From Flavobacterium sp. N3904 (GTDB lineage Bacteria > Bacteroidota > Bacteroidia > Flavobacteriales > Flavobacteriaceae), in NCBI RefSeq assembly GCF_025947305.1, contig NZ_CP110009.1, forward strand, positions 372,001 to 436,000: 64,000 nucleotides of DNA, in the 5' to 3' direction. This document shows positions 34,020 through 43,180 of this stretch, piece after piece. The notes under the pieces are model-generated. The model was not told the origin of the DNA. It saw only the letters and a list, made by a program, of their open reading frames with translations, and did not search any database. How positions within the stretch are numbered: the stretch's first letter is position 1; every line of letters begins with the position of its first letter. Both the position numbers and the translations under genes were made by a program.

Positions 34020-34733
34020 CTATTTTAATTTTTGCAGATACATGTTTACCACATTATCCAAACCTAGGTAAATAGCTTCTGAAATAAGGGCATGTCCAAT
34101 GGAAACTTCCAATAGTCCGGGAATATTCTGGTTGAAAAACTGAATGTTATCCAAACTCAAATCGTGACCGGCATTAATTCCCAATCCCAATTCATTTGCC
34201 AAAACGGCTGAAGCAACGTAAGGATCAATTCCATTCTTATTACCTAAACCATATTGATGGGCAAAAGCTTCTGTATACAACTCTATTCTTTCGGTTCCTA
34301 CTTTTTTTGCTCCTTCAATCATTTCAAGAACAGGATCGACAAAAATAGAAGTCCGAATTCCGTTTCTTTGAAATTCTTTAACAACATCTGTCAAAAAAGA
34401 AGCATGCTTTATAGTGTCCCAACCCGCATTTGAAGTTATGGCATCCACCGCATCGGGCACTAAAGTGACTTGAGTAGGTTTTATTTCGAGTACTAAATCA
34501 ATGAAAGACTGCTCTGGATTTCCTTCAATATTGTATTCTGTGTAAACAATTGATTTTAAATCTCTCGCATCCTGATAGCGAATATGGCGTTCATCCGGAC
34601 GAGGATGAATTGTGATTCCTTGACCTCCAAATTGCTGAATATCAGTAGCCACTTTGAATAAATCGGGTACATTTCCGCCCCGTGCATTACGCAAAGTAGC
34701 AATTTTATTTATATTAACGCTTAATTTTGTCAT
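34020..34733 (-). CDS. pdxJ: Pyridoxine 5'-phosphate synthase
   Basis: A 237-residue TIM-barrel enzyme that condenses 1-deoxyxylulose 5-phosphate with aminoacetone phosphate in the last step of vitamin B6 synthesis. Motifs include LSVNINKIATLRNARGGN, GQGITIHPRPDERHI, TQVTLVPDA and GINAGHDLSLDN, and the C-terminal EVSIGHALISEAIYLG. Length is normal. Divergent from the CBS gene, with the intergenic region holding a possible -7 box for the latter at 34809. Confidence 0.96.
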   Translation of the reverse strand: MTKLSVNINKIATLRNARGGNVPDLFKVATDIQQFGGQGITIHPRPDERHIRYQDARDLKSIVYTEYNIEGNPEQSFIDLVLEIKPTQVTLVPDAVDAITSNAGWDTIKHASFLTDVVKEFQRNGIRTSIFVDPVLEMIEGAKKVGTERIELYTEAFAHQYGLGNKNGIDPYVASAVLANELGLGINAGHDLSLDNIQFFNQNIPGLLEVSIGHALISEAIYLGLDNVVNMYLQKLK

Positions 34734-34848
34734 TGATAGAACTATTATTAGGTGTATTATTATATTTATTAAGGCAAAAATACAAAGTAAAAGGTAGCAT
34801 ATTTTGCATATTTTTGATTATTTTGCGTCAATTATTGAGGATAGATTT

Positions 34849-35508
34849 ATGACAGATATTAAAAACTACATAACAAACGATTATAAGGCGATTAACAGCT
34901 ACGAAACTATTGGAGCTGTTCAGGATTTCTTTGCCGATTTGCACTTTTCTCATTTCCCGGTAATCGAAGAAGAAATTTTTATTGGAAGCATCGCTGCCGA
35001 TGATATTGAAACTTTTGATAGTGATAAAACTGCAATTGACTATAAATACACCCTCGAACATTTTTTTGCGAGATCAAATATGATATGGCTAGATGTGTTG
35101 GAAGTTTTTGCAAAAAACCATACCAATTTGGTTCCTGTTTTGGATGAAAACAACAAATATTTAGGGTATTATGAGATTCAAGATATTATAAAATTCTTTC
35201 ATGAAACTCCATTTTTAAAAGAACAGGGAGCTATTATAGTAGTCAGAAAAAATACCGTTGATTATTCGATGAGTCAAATTACCCAAATAGTCGAAAGTAA
35301 TAATGGAAAATTATTGGGATTGTTTATCTCAGATTCCGATATAAATACTGTTCAAGTAACTATTAAAATAAATTTAGGTTCATTAAACGAAATAATACAA
35401 ACCTTTAGAAGGTATAATTATGAGATTTTGTCTGAGCATTATGAAGACAATTACATCAACAACCTAAAAGAACGATCCGATTATTTGGATAAATACATGA
35501 ACATGTAA
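34849..35508 (+). CDS. CBS domain-containing protein
   Basis: A 219-residue protein from the ATG at 34849 (MTDIKNYI); the 15-residue extension upstream from a TTG overlaps the probable promoter TATTTTTG at 34809-34816. Two CBS-like motifs occupy roughly residues 10-120 (GAVQDFFADLHFSHFPVIEE, NHTNLVPVLDENNKYLGYY), and the C-terminal part resembles an ACT-like fold (GLFISDSDINTVQVTIKINL). It probably senses adenylate nucleotides. It begins the nadK-DUF6089-uppS-bamA run. Confidence 0.88.
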   Translation: MTDIKNYITNDYKAINSYETIGAVQDFFADLHFSHFPVIEEEIFIGSIAADDIETFDSDKTAIDYKYTLEHFFARSNMIWLDVLEVFAKNHTNLVPVLDENNKYLGYYEIQDIIKFFHETPFLKEQGAIIVVRKNTVDYSMSQITQIVESNNGKLLGLFISDSDINTVQVTIKINLGSLNEIIQTFRRYNYEILSEHYEDNYINNLKERSDYLDKYMNM

Positions 35509-35548
35509 TTTCCACAATTCCATTCAAAACAACAGATCAACCAAAAAC

Positions 35549-36433
35549 ATGAAAGTAGCTATTTACGGTCAGTATTATTTAGTAAGCACAGAACCCATTA
35601 TCAAAGACATCTTTGTTTTTTTTAACACTAATAATGTTGAAATGGTTATTGAATCGAATTTTCTGAAAATGCTGTATGAAAAAAATATTATAAAAAAAGA
35701 GTACAAAACATTTTCTGACCATTCTGAATTAGACAAAAGTTTTGATATGCTAATTAGTATTGGCGGAGATGGTACAATATTGAGAGCGGTAACACTTGTT
35801 CGCAATTCAGGCGTACCTATTCTAGGTATTAATGCAGGGAGGTTAGGTTTTCTTGCAACTGTACAAAAAGAAAACATTGCCGAATTCATGCAATTTGTAA
35901 TTGACAAAAAATACACCATATCAAAAAGAACATTATTGAGTCTAAAATGTTCACCAGACAATGAAGCCATAGAAGAACTGGATTTTGCAATGAATGAAAT
36001 ATCGGTAAGTAGAAAAGACACTACTTCAATGATCACAATTGAAACATATTTAAACGATGAGTTTTTAAACTCGTATTGGGCAGATGGCCTAATTATTGCA
36101 ACACCAACTGGCTCGACAGGATACTCATTAAGCTGTGGCGGCCCTATTTTGACACCAACGGTAAAAAGTTTAGTAATAACACCTATTGCACCACACAATC
36201 TGAATGCCAGACCATTAGTAGTTCCAGATGAAACCGAAATCAGACTGAAAGTTTCTGGAAGAGAGGAACAATATTTAGTTTCGTTAGATTCAAGAATAAC
36301 AACAGTAAAAAACGATTCTATTTTAACGATAAAGAAAACACCTTTTGAAATTAATATGGTTGAAATTCCAGAAGAAACCTTTTTAAAAACATTAAGAACC
36401 AAATTACTTTGGGGAGAAGACAGAAGGAATTAA
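35549..36433 (+). CDS. nadK: NAD kinase
   Basis: A 294-residue NAD kinase that makes NADP. The nucleotide motif ISIGGDGTILRAV (near residue 72), GINAGRLGFLATV, and the substrate motifs GLIIATPTGSTGYSLSCGGP and ITPIAPHNLNARPLV are clear. It follows the CBS gene after 40 nt. The long minus-strand frame inside it (35575-36402) is a shadow. Gene order pdxJ / CBS-nadK-DUF6089-uppS-bamA is typical of Flavobacteriaceae. Confidence 0.97.
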   Translation: MKVAIYGQYYLVSTEPIIKDIFVFFNTNNVEMVIESNFLKMLYEKNIIKKEYKTFSDHSELDKSFDMLISIGGDGTILRAVTLVRNSGVPILGINAGRLGFLATVQKENIAEFMQFVIDKKYTISKRTLLSLKCSPDNEAIEELDFAMNEISVSRKDTTSMITIETYLNDEFLNSYWADGLIIATPTGSTGYSLSCGGPILTPTVKSLVITPIAPHNLNARPLVVPDETEIRLKVSGREEQYLVSLDSRITTVKNDSILTIKKTPFEINMVEIPEETFLKTLRTKLLWGEDRRN

Positions 36434-36546
36434 GCTGCTTCAAAAAAATTTATACGATAAAGATCCTTTTTGTCGTTTGATATCAGTAGTATGTAGATAC
36501 AAATAGTGGTCTGGTCTAAAATAAAGCACTATTATCATAATCTGTA

Positions 36547-36575
36547 TTGAATACTATTGATAATTATTATATTTG
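36547..36575 (+). promoter_or_regulatory. Bacteroidota-type promoter for DUF6089-uppS-bamA run
   Basis: TTG at 36547-36549 and TATATTTG at 36568-36575 are 18 nt apart, matching the phylum's primary promoter form, 18 nt before the DUF6089 ATG at 36594. It probably drives the outer-membrane biogenesis genes. Confidence 0.65.
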
Positions 36576-36593
36576 CACGCAATTTTTAAATTT

Positions 36594-37271
36594 ATGAAGA
36601 ATATTTTCATTTCATTTTTATGTTTTTTTGCTTTTTCAACTATTCATGCTCAAATTCATGAAATAGGTGTTTTTTTGGGCGGCAGTAATTACATAGGAGA
36701 TGTTGGTTCTACAAATTACATTAACCCAAACGAACCAGCTTTTGGTATTATATACAAATGGAATAAAAGCCCGAGACACGCCTATAGATTTTCTTACACT
36801 CAATCACAAATATCATCAAATGACAATGATTCTAAAGAGCCTGGCAGATATAATAGAGGATATAGTTTTGTAAATAATGTAAAAGAATTATCTGCAGGGT
36901 TGGAATTCAATTTTTTTGATTTTAACCTTCATGAATATAAAAACAAAATCACACCTTATGTGTCATCAGGTTTGAGTTATTTTTTTTATGACGGTAAATA
37001 TTTATCTGGTAACACGATAGCAACAAGTGGAACATTAACTTCAATCGCCATACCGATGATCGTTGGTGTAAAATCAAATATTGCTGAAAATTTTATTTTA
37101 GCTGTCGAAGTTAGGGCCAATTATACTTTTACCGATAATATTGACGGAAGTAATGTTAAAAACGAATCTTTCCCTAAATTTGGTAACATAAATAATAATG
37201 ATTGGTATGTTTTTTCGGGAGTTACACTTACGTACACGTTTGGAGAAAAACCCTGTTATTGTAGAGAATAG
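36594..37271 (+). CDS. DUF6089 family outer-membrane protein
   Basis: A 225-residue exported protein counted from MKNIFISFLCFFAFSTIHAQ; the TTG seven codons earlier lies in the promoter. After cleavage at AQ the sequence alternates strand-like stretches (HEIGVFLGGSNYIGDVG, ITPYVSSGLSYFFYDG, VGVKSNIAENFILAVEVRANYTF) and ends GVTLTYTFG, the DUF6089 form. It is likely an outer-membrane barrel. The family regularly precedes uppS-bamA, suggesting a part in envelope assembly. Confidence 0.88.
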   Translation: MKNIFISFLCFFAFSTIHAQIHEIGVFLGGSNYIGDVGSTNYINPNEPAFGIIYKWNKSPRHAYRFSYTQSQISSNDNDSKEPGRYNRGYSFVNNVKELSAGLEFNFFDFNLHEYKNKITPYVSSGLSYFFYDGKYLSGNTIATSGTLTSIAIPMIVGVKSNIAENFILAVEVRANYTFTDNIDGSNVKNESFPKFGNINNNDWYVFSGVTLTYTFGEKPCYCRE

Positions 37272-37274
37272 AAA

Positions 37275-38012
37275 ATGTTAAAAGAAGAAATAAATAAAGA
37301 CAACATTCCGAAACACCTCGCCATTATTATGGATGGGAATGGTCGATGGGCAAAACAAAAAGGTTTTTTAAGAACCTTGGGGCATAAAAGCGGATCAAAG
37401 TCGGTAAAAAAAATCATCAAAGCTTGTTCTGATTTGGGAGTTGAGTACCTTACTTTATATGCTTTCTCTACAGAAAACTGGAACAGACCCAAGCTGGAAG
37501 TGGATACTTTAATGAAAGTTCTTATCAATTCATTAAAAAAAGAACTGCCAACATTGCTCGAAAACAACATGAAAATGAACGCAATAGGCAATTTAGATAA
37601 ATTACCTAAAAACGCTCAGAAAGAATTACAGGATGTTATAGAAAAAACAAAAAACAATACAAAAATGACTTTAACTCTAGCCTTAAGCTACGGATCTAGA
37701 GAAGAAATTGTTAATGTTGTTAAAATAATAAGCGATAAAGTTAAAAATAATATAATTTCAATAGACGCTATTGACGATTCAATTATAAATGAGCATCTTT
37801 ACACGCATAATTTACCGGATGTTGATTTATTAATAAGAACTAGTGGAGAACACAGAATAAGTAACTTTTTGTTGTGGCAAATTGCCTATTCAGAACTTTA
37901 TTTTACGGAAGTGTTATGGCCTGACTTTAAAGAAAAAGATTTATATGAGGCTATTATTAGTTATCAAAAAAGAGAACGTCGATTTGGAAAAACAAGTGAA
38001 CAAATTAAATAA
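37275..38012 (+). CDS. uppS: Isoprenyl (undecaprenyl diphosphate) synthase
   Basis: A 245-residue cis-prenyltransferase that builds the lipid carrier for peptidoglycan and other glycans. Motifs: HLAIIMDGNGRWAKQKGFLRTLGHKSG at the start (catalytic Asp in MDGNGRWA), LTLYAFSTENWNRP, and RTSGEHRISNFLLWQIAYSELYF near the end. It starts 3 nt after the DUF6089 stop and its last 17 nt overlap the likely bamA start. Confidence 0.97.
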   Translation: MLKEEINKDNIPKHLAIIMDGNGRWAKQKGFLRTLGHKSGSKSVKKIIKACSDLGVEYLTLYAFSTENWNRPKLEVDTLMKVLINSLKKELPTLLENNMKMNAIGNLDKLPKNAQKELQDVIEKTKNNTKMTLTLALSYGSREEIVNVVKIISDKVKNNIISIDAIDDSIINEHLYTHNLPDVDLLIRTSGEHRISNFLLWQIAYSELYFTEVLWPDFKEKDLYEAIISYQKRERRFGKTSEQIK

Positions 38013-40692
38013 TTTTTTAGTGTTACATAAAAGCATAAAATTAGTCCTTACCCTTTTTATATTAGGAAGTTTTACTCAAATAAAAGCTCAAGACAGAGTC
38101 CCTTTTGATCAAGGAAAAAAATACATACTTGCCGATGTAGCCATTGTTGGCGACATTAGTTTCAATCCACAAACCGTAATTACTTTTGCGGGTTTAGAAA
38201 AAGGTCAAGAAATTACCATCCCCGGAGAACAAATAAGCAGCGCCATCAAAAAACTAGGAAAGTTAGGTCTTTTTGACGAAATTTCATTTTATGTAAATCG
38301 TGTTCAAAATGACAGCATCTACTTAGACTTAGACATCAAAGAATTGCCCAAAATAAATGAAGTAAAAATTGTTGGTGTTTCTAAAAGCAAAGCCGAAACT
38401 TACATTAAGGATAACGGTCTAACCAATGGTAAAATTGTGACCGAGAATTTAATCACCACGACAAAAAATTATATTGAAAAGACGTTTAAAAAAGACGGCT
38501 ATTTTAATGCCAAAGTTTACATCACCACAAAGAAAGACACAGCTACAACCAATGAAGTGAATATGCTGGTAAATGTTGACAAAGGTGAAAAGGTAAAAAT
38601 ATACGAAATTGACATTGAAGGAAATAAAGAAATAGCAGGCAAAAAACTGCTTAAATCGATGAAGAATACTAAGATTCAAAATCCTTTTAACATACTAAAA
38701 CGATCCAAATTTATTGAAGAAAAATATCAAGAAGATTTAGAGTCTATTGTAAAGGATTATAAAAAAATTGGATATAGAGATGCTCGTATAAAAAGCGACA
38801 CCGTTACTTACAACAAAGAAAAAGATGCTCTTCATATTAAAATTAACATAGAAGAAGGACAGAGATATTATTTTGGAAATATCAAATTTATTGGAAATAC
38901 AGTATATTCAGATCAAGGGTTAAGCAGCATGTTAGGGATTCAGCCTGGAGATGTTTATAATGGTGTATTGCTGGAAGAAAGAATTTCTGATAAATCAAAA
39001 CCTGACGGGGAGGATATTACTAATTTGTACCAAAATAATGGATATTTATTTTCAAATATTAATGCAGTCGAAGTTAAAACTGTAAATAATACAATTGATT
39101 TTGAAATTCGTGTAACTGAAGGACCTGTAGCGTATTTCAATAAAATAACAGTTGTTGGTAACGACAAAACGAATGACGAAGTTATATACCGAGAATTAAG
39201 GACCCATCCTGGAGAAAAATACAACAAAGCTGAATTAGTAAGAACCATAAGAGAGATTGGCCAATTAGGATTTTTTGATCCTGAAAAAATTGAACCAAAA
39301 TTCAAAAATGTAGATTCTGGTGCCGGAACCGTAGATATTGAATACAATCTAGTTGAAAAAGGCGCTAGCCAAATAGAACTGCAAGGAGGTTACGGTGGAG
39401 GTGGTTTTGTAGGAACATTAGGGCTTTCATTCAACAACTTTTCAGCAAGAAATTTATTCAACAAAGACGCTTATCACCCACTACCAATGGGAGACGGACA
39501 AAAAGTTGCTTTGAGATTGCAAGCGAGTTCTTATTATAAAACCTATAGTGTATCTTTTTCAGAACCATGGTTCGGAGGCAAAAGACCTATCCAATTTAAT
39601 ACATCATTAGCATTCAGTCAGCAATACAATGCCAATTATCAAACTCAAAAAGTAGATAAGTCAAAATACATCAACATAACAACTTTGTCTATAGGAACTG
39701 CCAAAAGATTGACTGTTCCAGATGACAACTTTGTACTTTCACAGTCGATAAGTTACCAACAATATGATTTACATAACTATCTTTATGGATTGTTCACTTT
39801 CCCGAATGGAACGTCAAGAAACTTATCGTATACAGTTGGATTAACTAGAAACAGCAAAGGAATCAATCCAATATTCCCAACTTATGGTTCAGAATTTAAT
39901 GTAACAGGTCAATTTACACTTCCTTATTCCTTATTTACTGGAATAGATTATGCAACATTGGGAGACCAAAAAAAATACAAATACACATATACAGGTGTTT
40001 CTTATAAAGATAGTAATGAACATGCAGTAAATACAGGAGATTACGTAGATGCATTACCAAGTTCAGGTACAGTTCCTAATTATGTGGCTCCAGACAACTA
40101 TCAAGATGCCGTAGCAGATCCAGGAAAAGTAGATCAAGAAAAATACAAATGGTTAGAATATTATAAAATTCAATTTACTGGGGATTGGTTTACTACAGTG
40201 TATAAGAAACTGGTTTTACGAACTTTAATGCAATTTGGATTCTTAGGAGCTTATAACATGGATAGAGGAGTAATTCCTTTTCAAAGATTCTATATGGGGG
40301 GTGATGGTATGGCCGGAAGTTCAATTGATGGAAGACAAAACATTCAGTTAAGAGGATATGAAAATGGCGCTTTAACTCCTATCGCTGAAAATGGACAAGA
40401 TGTTGGAGCTACAGTTTATAATAAGTTTTCATTAGAATTACGTTATCCAATCACTTTAAAATCGTCTGCATCTATTTATGCTTTAACATTTGCTGAAGCA
40501 GGTTCTTCATACGCATCGTTACAAGACTACCAACCCTTTGCGTTGTCTCGTTCTGCAGGGGTTGGCCTTAGAGTTTTTATGCCGGCATTTGGGCTTTTAG
40601 GTATTGATTTTGGTTATGGATTTGATGCTGTACCAGGACAGATACAACCAAGCGGATGGCAAACACATTTTATTATTGGTCAACAATTTTAA
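37996..40692 (+). CDS. bamA: Outer membrane protein assembly factor BamA
   Basis: An 898-residue protein counted from GTG at 37996, which gives a proper signal peptide (NKLNNFLVLHKSIKLVLTLF ... IKAQ); the frame opens further upstream in uppS but that part is out of context. Five POTRA-like repeats (residues about 30-440; ELPKINEVKIVGVSKSKAE, KGEKVKIYEIDIEGNKEI and further copies) precede a 16-strand barrel. The VRGF-type lid motif appears as QLRGYENGALTP, and the protein ends WQTHFIIGQQF with the terminal Phe. It inserts barrels in the outer membrane. Overlaps uppS by 17 nt. Confidence 0.95.
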   Translation: MNKLNNFLVLHKSIKLVLTLFILGSFTQIKAQDRVPFDQGKKYILADVAIVGDISFNPQTVITFAGLEKGQEITIPGEQISSAIKKLGKLGLFDEISFYVNRVQNDSIYLDLDIKELPKINEVKIVGVSKSKAETYIKDNGLTNGKIVTENLITTTKNYIEKTFKKDGYFNAKVYITTKKDTATTNEVNMLVNVDKGEKVKIYEIDIEGNKEIAGKKLLKSMKNTKIQNPFNILKRSKFIEEKYQEDLESIVKDYKKIGYRDARIKSDTVTYNKEKDALHIKINIEEGQRYYFGNIKFIGNTVYSDQGLSSMLGIQPGDVYNGVLLEERISDKSKPDGEDITNLYQNNGYLFSNINAVEVKTVNNTIDFEIRVTEGPVAYFNKITVVGNDKTNDEVIYRELRTHPGEKYNKAELVRTIREIGQLGFFDPEKIEPKFKNVDSGAGTVDIEYNLVEKGASQIELQGGYGGGGFVGTLGLSFNNFSARNLFNKDAYHPLPMGDGQKVALRLQASSYYKTYSVSFSEPWFGGKRPIQFNTSLAFSQQYNANYQTQKVDKSKYINITTLSIGTAKRLTVPDDNFVLSQSISYQQYDLHNYLYGLFTFPNGTSRNLSYTVGLTRNSKGINPIFPTYGSEFNVTGQFTLPYSLFTGIDYATLGDQKKYKYTYTGVSYKDSNEHAVNTGDYVDALPSSGTVPNYVAPDNYQDAVADPGKVDQEKYKWLEYYKIQFTGDWFTTVYKKLVLRTLMQFGFLGAYNMDRGVIPFQRFYMGGDGMAGSSIDGRQNIQLRGYENGALTPIAENGQDVGATVYNKFSLELRYPITLKSSASIYALTFAEAGSSYASLQDYQPFALSRSAGVGLRVFMPAFGLLGIDFGYGFDAVPGQIQPSGWQTHFIIGQQF

Positions 40693-40726
40693 TTATCTTA
40701 GTGCGGAATTTCTAATTTCAAAAATT

Positions 40727-41767
40727 ATGAGAAAACGATTTTTATTTATAATTTTAACGATTATTAGTACTAATACAATAAACGCACAGACGAGAGGAAA
40801 TAAAGTGGGCTACATTGATATGGAGTACATTTTAGAAAACGTTCCGAATTACATAGAGGCAAAAGCTCAATTAGAGCAAAAAGCCCAAAAATGGAAACAA
40901 GAAATTGAAGCAAAAAAATTAGAAATAAACAAACTCAATGATGCTTTAAAAGCAGAAAAACCTTTATTAACAGCTGAATTGATTGAAGAAAGAGAATCGG
41001 AAATTGCCTTTCTTGAAACAGAAAAATTAGATTATCAACAGAAAAGATTCGGTCCAAGCGGCGATTTAATTTTACAAAAAGAGGGGTTGGTAAAACCAAT
41101 TCAAGATCAAATTTTTACTGCAGTGCAAGATATAGCCGAAGCAAAAAAATATGATTTCATTTTTGACAAATCTTCACATTTAACGATACTTTTTGCAGCC
41201 AAAAGATTTGATATCAGTGATCAAGTAATCCGAATATTAAATCGAACCGAAAAAAGGGAACAGTTAACTAAGAAACAGTTAAAAGAAGAAGAAGATAAAG
41301 AAAATAAAGAAGATGCTATCGATGAAAATCCAGTATTAGCAGAAAGAGAAAAAGCATTACAAGACAAAAAGACGGCAAGAGAAAAATTAATTGCCGATAA
41401 AAAACAGGCCCAAGAAGAAACCAAAAGAAAATACGAGGAAAAAAGGAAACAACTCCTTGCAGAAAGGGAAGCTAAAAAAAATGGTACGGTTGTTGCAACA
41501 TCAAAAACTACAACCGAAACAAAAACAGTTGTTGATCCAAAAAATGAGCCCCAAACAACTACAGAAGCAACGAAAACAACAGAAGTATTAAAACCTAACT
41601 TGCAAGAAGAGCGCAAAAAGGCTTTAGAAGAAAAAAGAAAAAAAATACTTGAAGAGCGGGAAGCCACCAAAAAAGCGTTGGAAGAAAAACGTTTAAAAGA
41701 ACTTGAAGAAAAAGAAGCTTTGAAAAAAGCAAACGAAGAAAAACTAAAAGAAAACAATAACAAATAA
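40727..41767 (+). CDS. OmpH/Skp family protein with long charged C-terminal extension
   Basis: A 346-residue protein counted from MRKRFLFIILTIISTNTINAQ; frames upstream overlap bamA. Residues 25-165 are a Skp-like domain (NKVGYIDMEYILENVPNYIEAKAQLEQKAQKW, GDLILQKEGLVKPIQDQIFTAV, YDFIFDKSSHLTILFA), expected to shield unfolded outer-membrane proteins in the periplasm. Residues about 190-346 are an almost pure Lys/Glu/Ala coiled-coil or helical stretch broken by a Thr-rich segment, about double the usual length. Paired with a normal-size paralog 27 nt downstream. Confidence 0.88.
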   Translation: MRKRFLFIILTIISTNTINAQTRGNKVGYIDMEYILENVPNYIEAKAQLEQKAQKWKQEIEAKKLEINKLNDALKAEKPLLTAELIEERESEIAFLETEKLDYQQKRFGPSGDLILQKEGLVKPIQDQIFTAVQDIAEAKKYDFIFDKSSHLTILFAAKRFDISDQVIRILNRTEKREQLTKKQLKEEEDKENKEDAIDENPVLAEREKALQDKKTAREKLIADKKQAQEETKRKYEEKRKQLLAEREAKKNGTVVATSKTTTETKTVVDPKNEPQTTTEATKTTEVLKPNLQEERKKALEEKRKKILEEREATKKALEEKRLKELEEKEALKKANEEKLKENNNK

Positions 41768-41794
41768 TAATTAATTACTAAATATTTTAAAACG

Positions 41795-42295
41795 ATGAAA
41801 CAATTCAAAACTTTACTAATTGCTGCAATATTTATTTTAGGAGCATCACAAACCACTAAGGCACAAACGAAAGTTGCACATGTCGATGTAAGTGAAATAA
41901 TGGGAAAAATGCCTGCAATGCTTGATGCTCAAAAACAATTAGAGAAATTAAGCGGAACTTATGATGCCGATTACAAAAAAATGGTTGAAGAATACCAAGC
42001 AAAATTGAAAAAATATAGTGAAGAGTCTGCTACTGTTACAGAAGCTATAAATCAAGATCGTTCTAAAGAAGTTCAAGACATGCAAAAAAGAATTACTGAC
42101 TTTAGAGACAATGCCCAAAAAGAATTGCAAACTAAAGAATCTGAAATTGTAAAACCAATTATGGAAAAAGTAAGAGCTTCTATTCAAAAAGTTGGAAAAG
42201 CAAAAGGTTTCCAATATGTATTGGATGGTTCTACTCTTTTGCTTGCAGACGGAACAAATTTGACTGCTGATGTAAAAAAAGATTTAGGTTTCTAA
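41795..42295 (+). CDS. OmpH/Skp family periplasmic chaperone
   Basis: A 166-residue exported protein (signal MKQFKTLLIAAIFILGASQTTKAQ) of canonical Skp size. It starts THV-like (KVAHVDVSEIMGKMPAMLDAQKQLEKLS), has the long hairpin helices in the middle and closes with KAKGFQYVLDGSTLLLADGTNLTADV. As a trimer it would hold outer-membrane clients for BamA. It is the last gene before the terminator at 42315, closing the bamA-skp-skp unit. Confidence 0.93.
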   Translation: MKQFKTLLIAAIFILGASQTTKAQTKVAHVDVSEIMGKMPAMLDAQKQLEKLSGTYDADYKKMVEEYQAKLKKYSEESATVTEAINQDRSKEVQDMQKRITDFRDNAQKELQTKESEIVKPIMEKVRASIQKVGKAKGFQYVLDGSTLLLADGTNLTADVKKDLGF

Positions 42296-42314
42296 AATTT
42301 TTACAAACTTAAAA

Positions 42315-42356
42315 AAACTGCTCTTCCATAAAATTTGGATTGAGCAGTTTTTTTTT
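42315..42356 (+). terminator. Intrinsic terminator after skp
   Basis: AAACTGCTC (42315-42323) pairs with GAGCAGTTT (42342-42350), followed by a further T-run. It ends the bamA-skp-skp transcript before murI. Confidence 0.85.
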
Positions 42357-42399
42357 ACATTGAAAATATAGTACATTTAAACAATAGAATTTATTTTTT

Positions 42400-43176
42400 A
42401 TGACAAACGATCAACCCATCGGTATTTTTGACTCAGGTATTGGAGGAACTTCAATTTGGAAAGCGATACATGAATTACTTCCAAATGAAAAAACCATTTA
42501 CTTAGCAGACAGTAAGAATGCTCCTTATGGACAAAAGTCAAAAGCAGAAATTATCGCTTTGAGCATGAAAAATACCGAATTGCTAATTGAAATGAATTGC
42601 AAACTGATCGTTGTGGCCTGCAACACTGCGACTACGAATGCCATTCAAGAATTAAGAGCCAAATATCCTATTCCTTTTATCGGAATTGAGCCTGCCATAA
42701 AACCCGCAGCAACCCATTCAAAAACTCAAACAATCGGAATACTCGCCACAAAAGGAACCTTAAACAGTGAGCTTTTCAACAAGACCACCGAAATGTATCA
42801 TGATACCAAAATTATTGAACAGGTAGGTCACGGACTCGTTCAACTCATTGAAAATGGCGACATCAATTCGCCAGAAATGACAAAATTGCTTCATTCTTAC
42901 CTTACTCCGATGATTGATGCAAATATTGATTACCTCGTACTAGGATGCAGTCATTATCCCTATCTTATTCCACAAATAAAAAAAATTCTTCCCGGTCATA
43001 TTCACATTATTGATTCTGGAGAAGCTGTGGCCAGACAAACACAAAATATTCTAAAAGAAAAAGTAGGATTCACAAGTTCTAAAAACAATCAGCCTATTTT
43101 TTATACAAATACTAATTCAAAAGTACTAGCGGAAATATTAGAAAATAAATATACTGTCGAACAAAGAGATTTTTAA
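42400..43176 (+). CDS. murI: Glutamate racemase
   Basis: A 258-residue enzyme making D-glutamate for peptidoglycan. The two catalytic cysteines lie in VVACNTATTNA and LVLGCSHYPYL; the start GIFDSGIGGTSIWKAI is typical. Length is normal. It sits after the skp terminator and converges on the outer-membrane protein gene at 43181. Confidence 0.97.
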   Translation: MTNDQPIGIFDSGIGGTSIWKAIHELLPNEKTIYLADSKNAPYGQKSKAEIIALSMKNTELLIEMNCKLIVVACNTATTNAIQELRAKYPIPFIGIEPAIKPAATHSKTQTIGILATKGTLNSELFNKTTEMYHDTKIIEQVGHGLVQLIENGDINSPEMTKLLHSYLTPMIDANIDYLVLGCSHYPYLIPQIKKILPGHIHIIDSGEAVARQTQNILKEKVGFTSSKNNQPIFYTNTNSKVLAEILENKYTVEQRDF

Positions 43177-43180
43177 AAAA

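Noticed and set aside
35575-36402. 275-residue minus-strand frame opposite nadK
   Set aside because: Lies entirely inside a well-supported nadK and its product is low-complexity, Ser/Ile/Val-rich without motifs; a shadow frame.
37882-37995. Longer N-terminus for BamA inside uppS
   Set aside because: The extra residues mirror the uppS coding sequence in another frame and would bury the signal peptide.
41221-41856. 211-residue minus-strand frame opposite the long Skp-like gene
   Set aside because: Its Phe/Ser-rich product mirrors the Lys/Glu repeats on the true strand.
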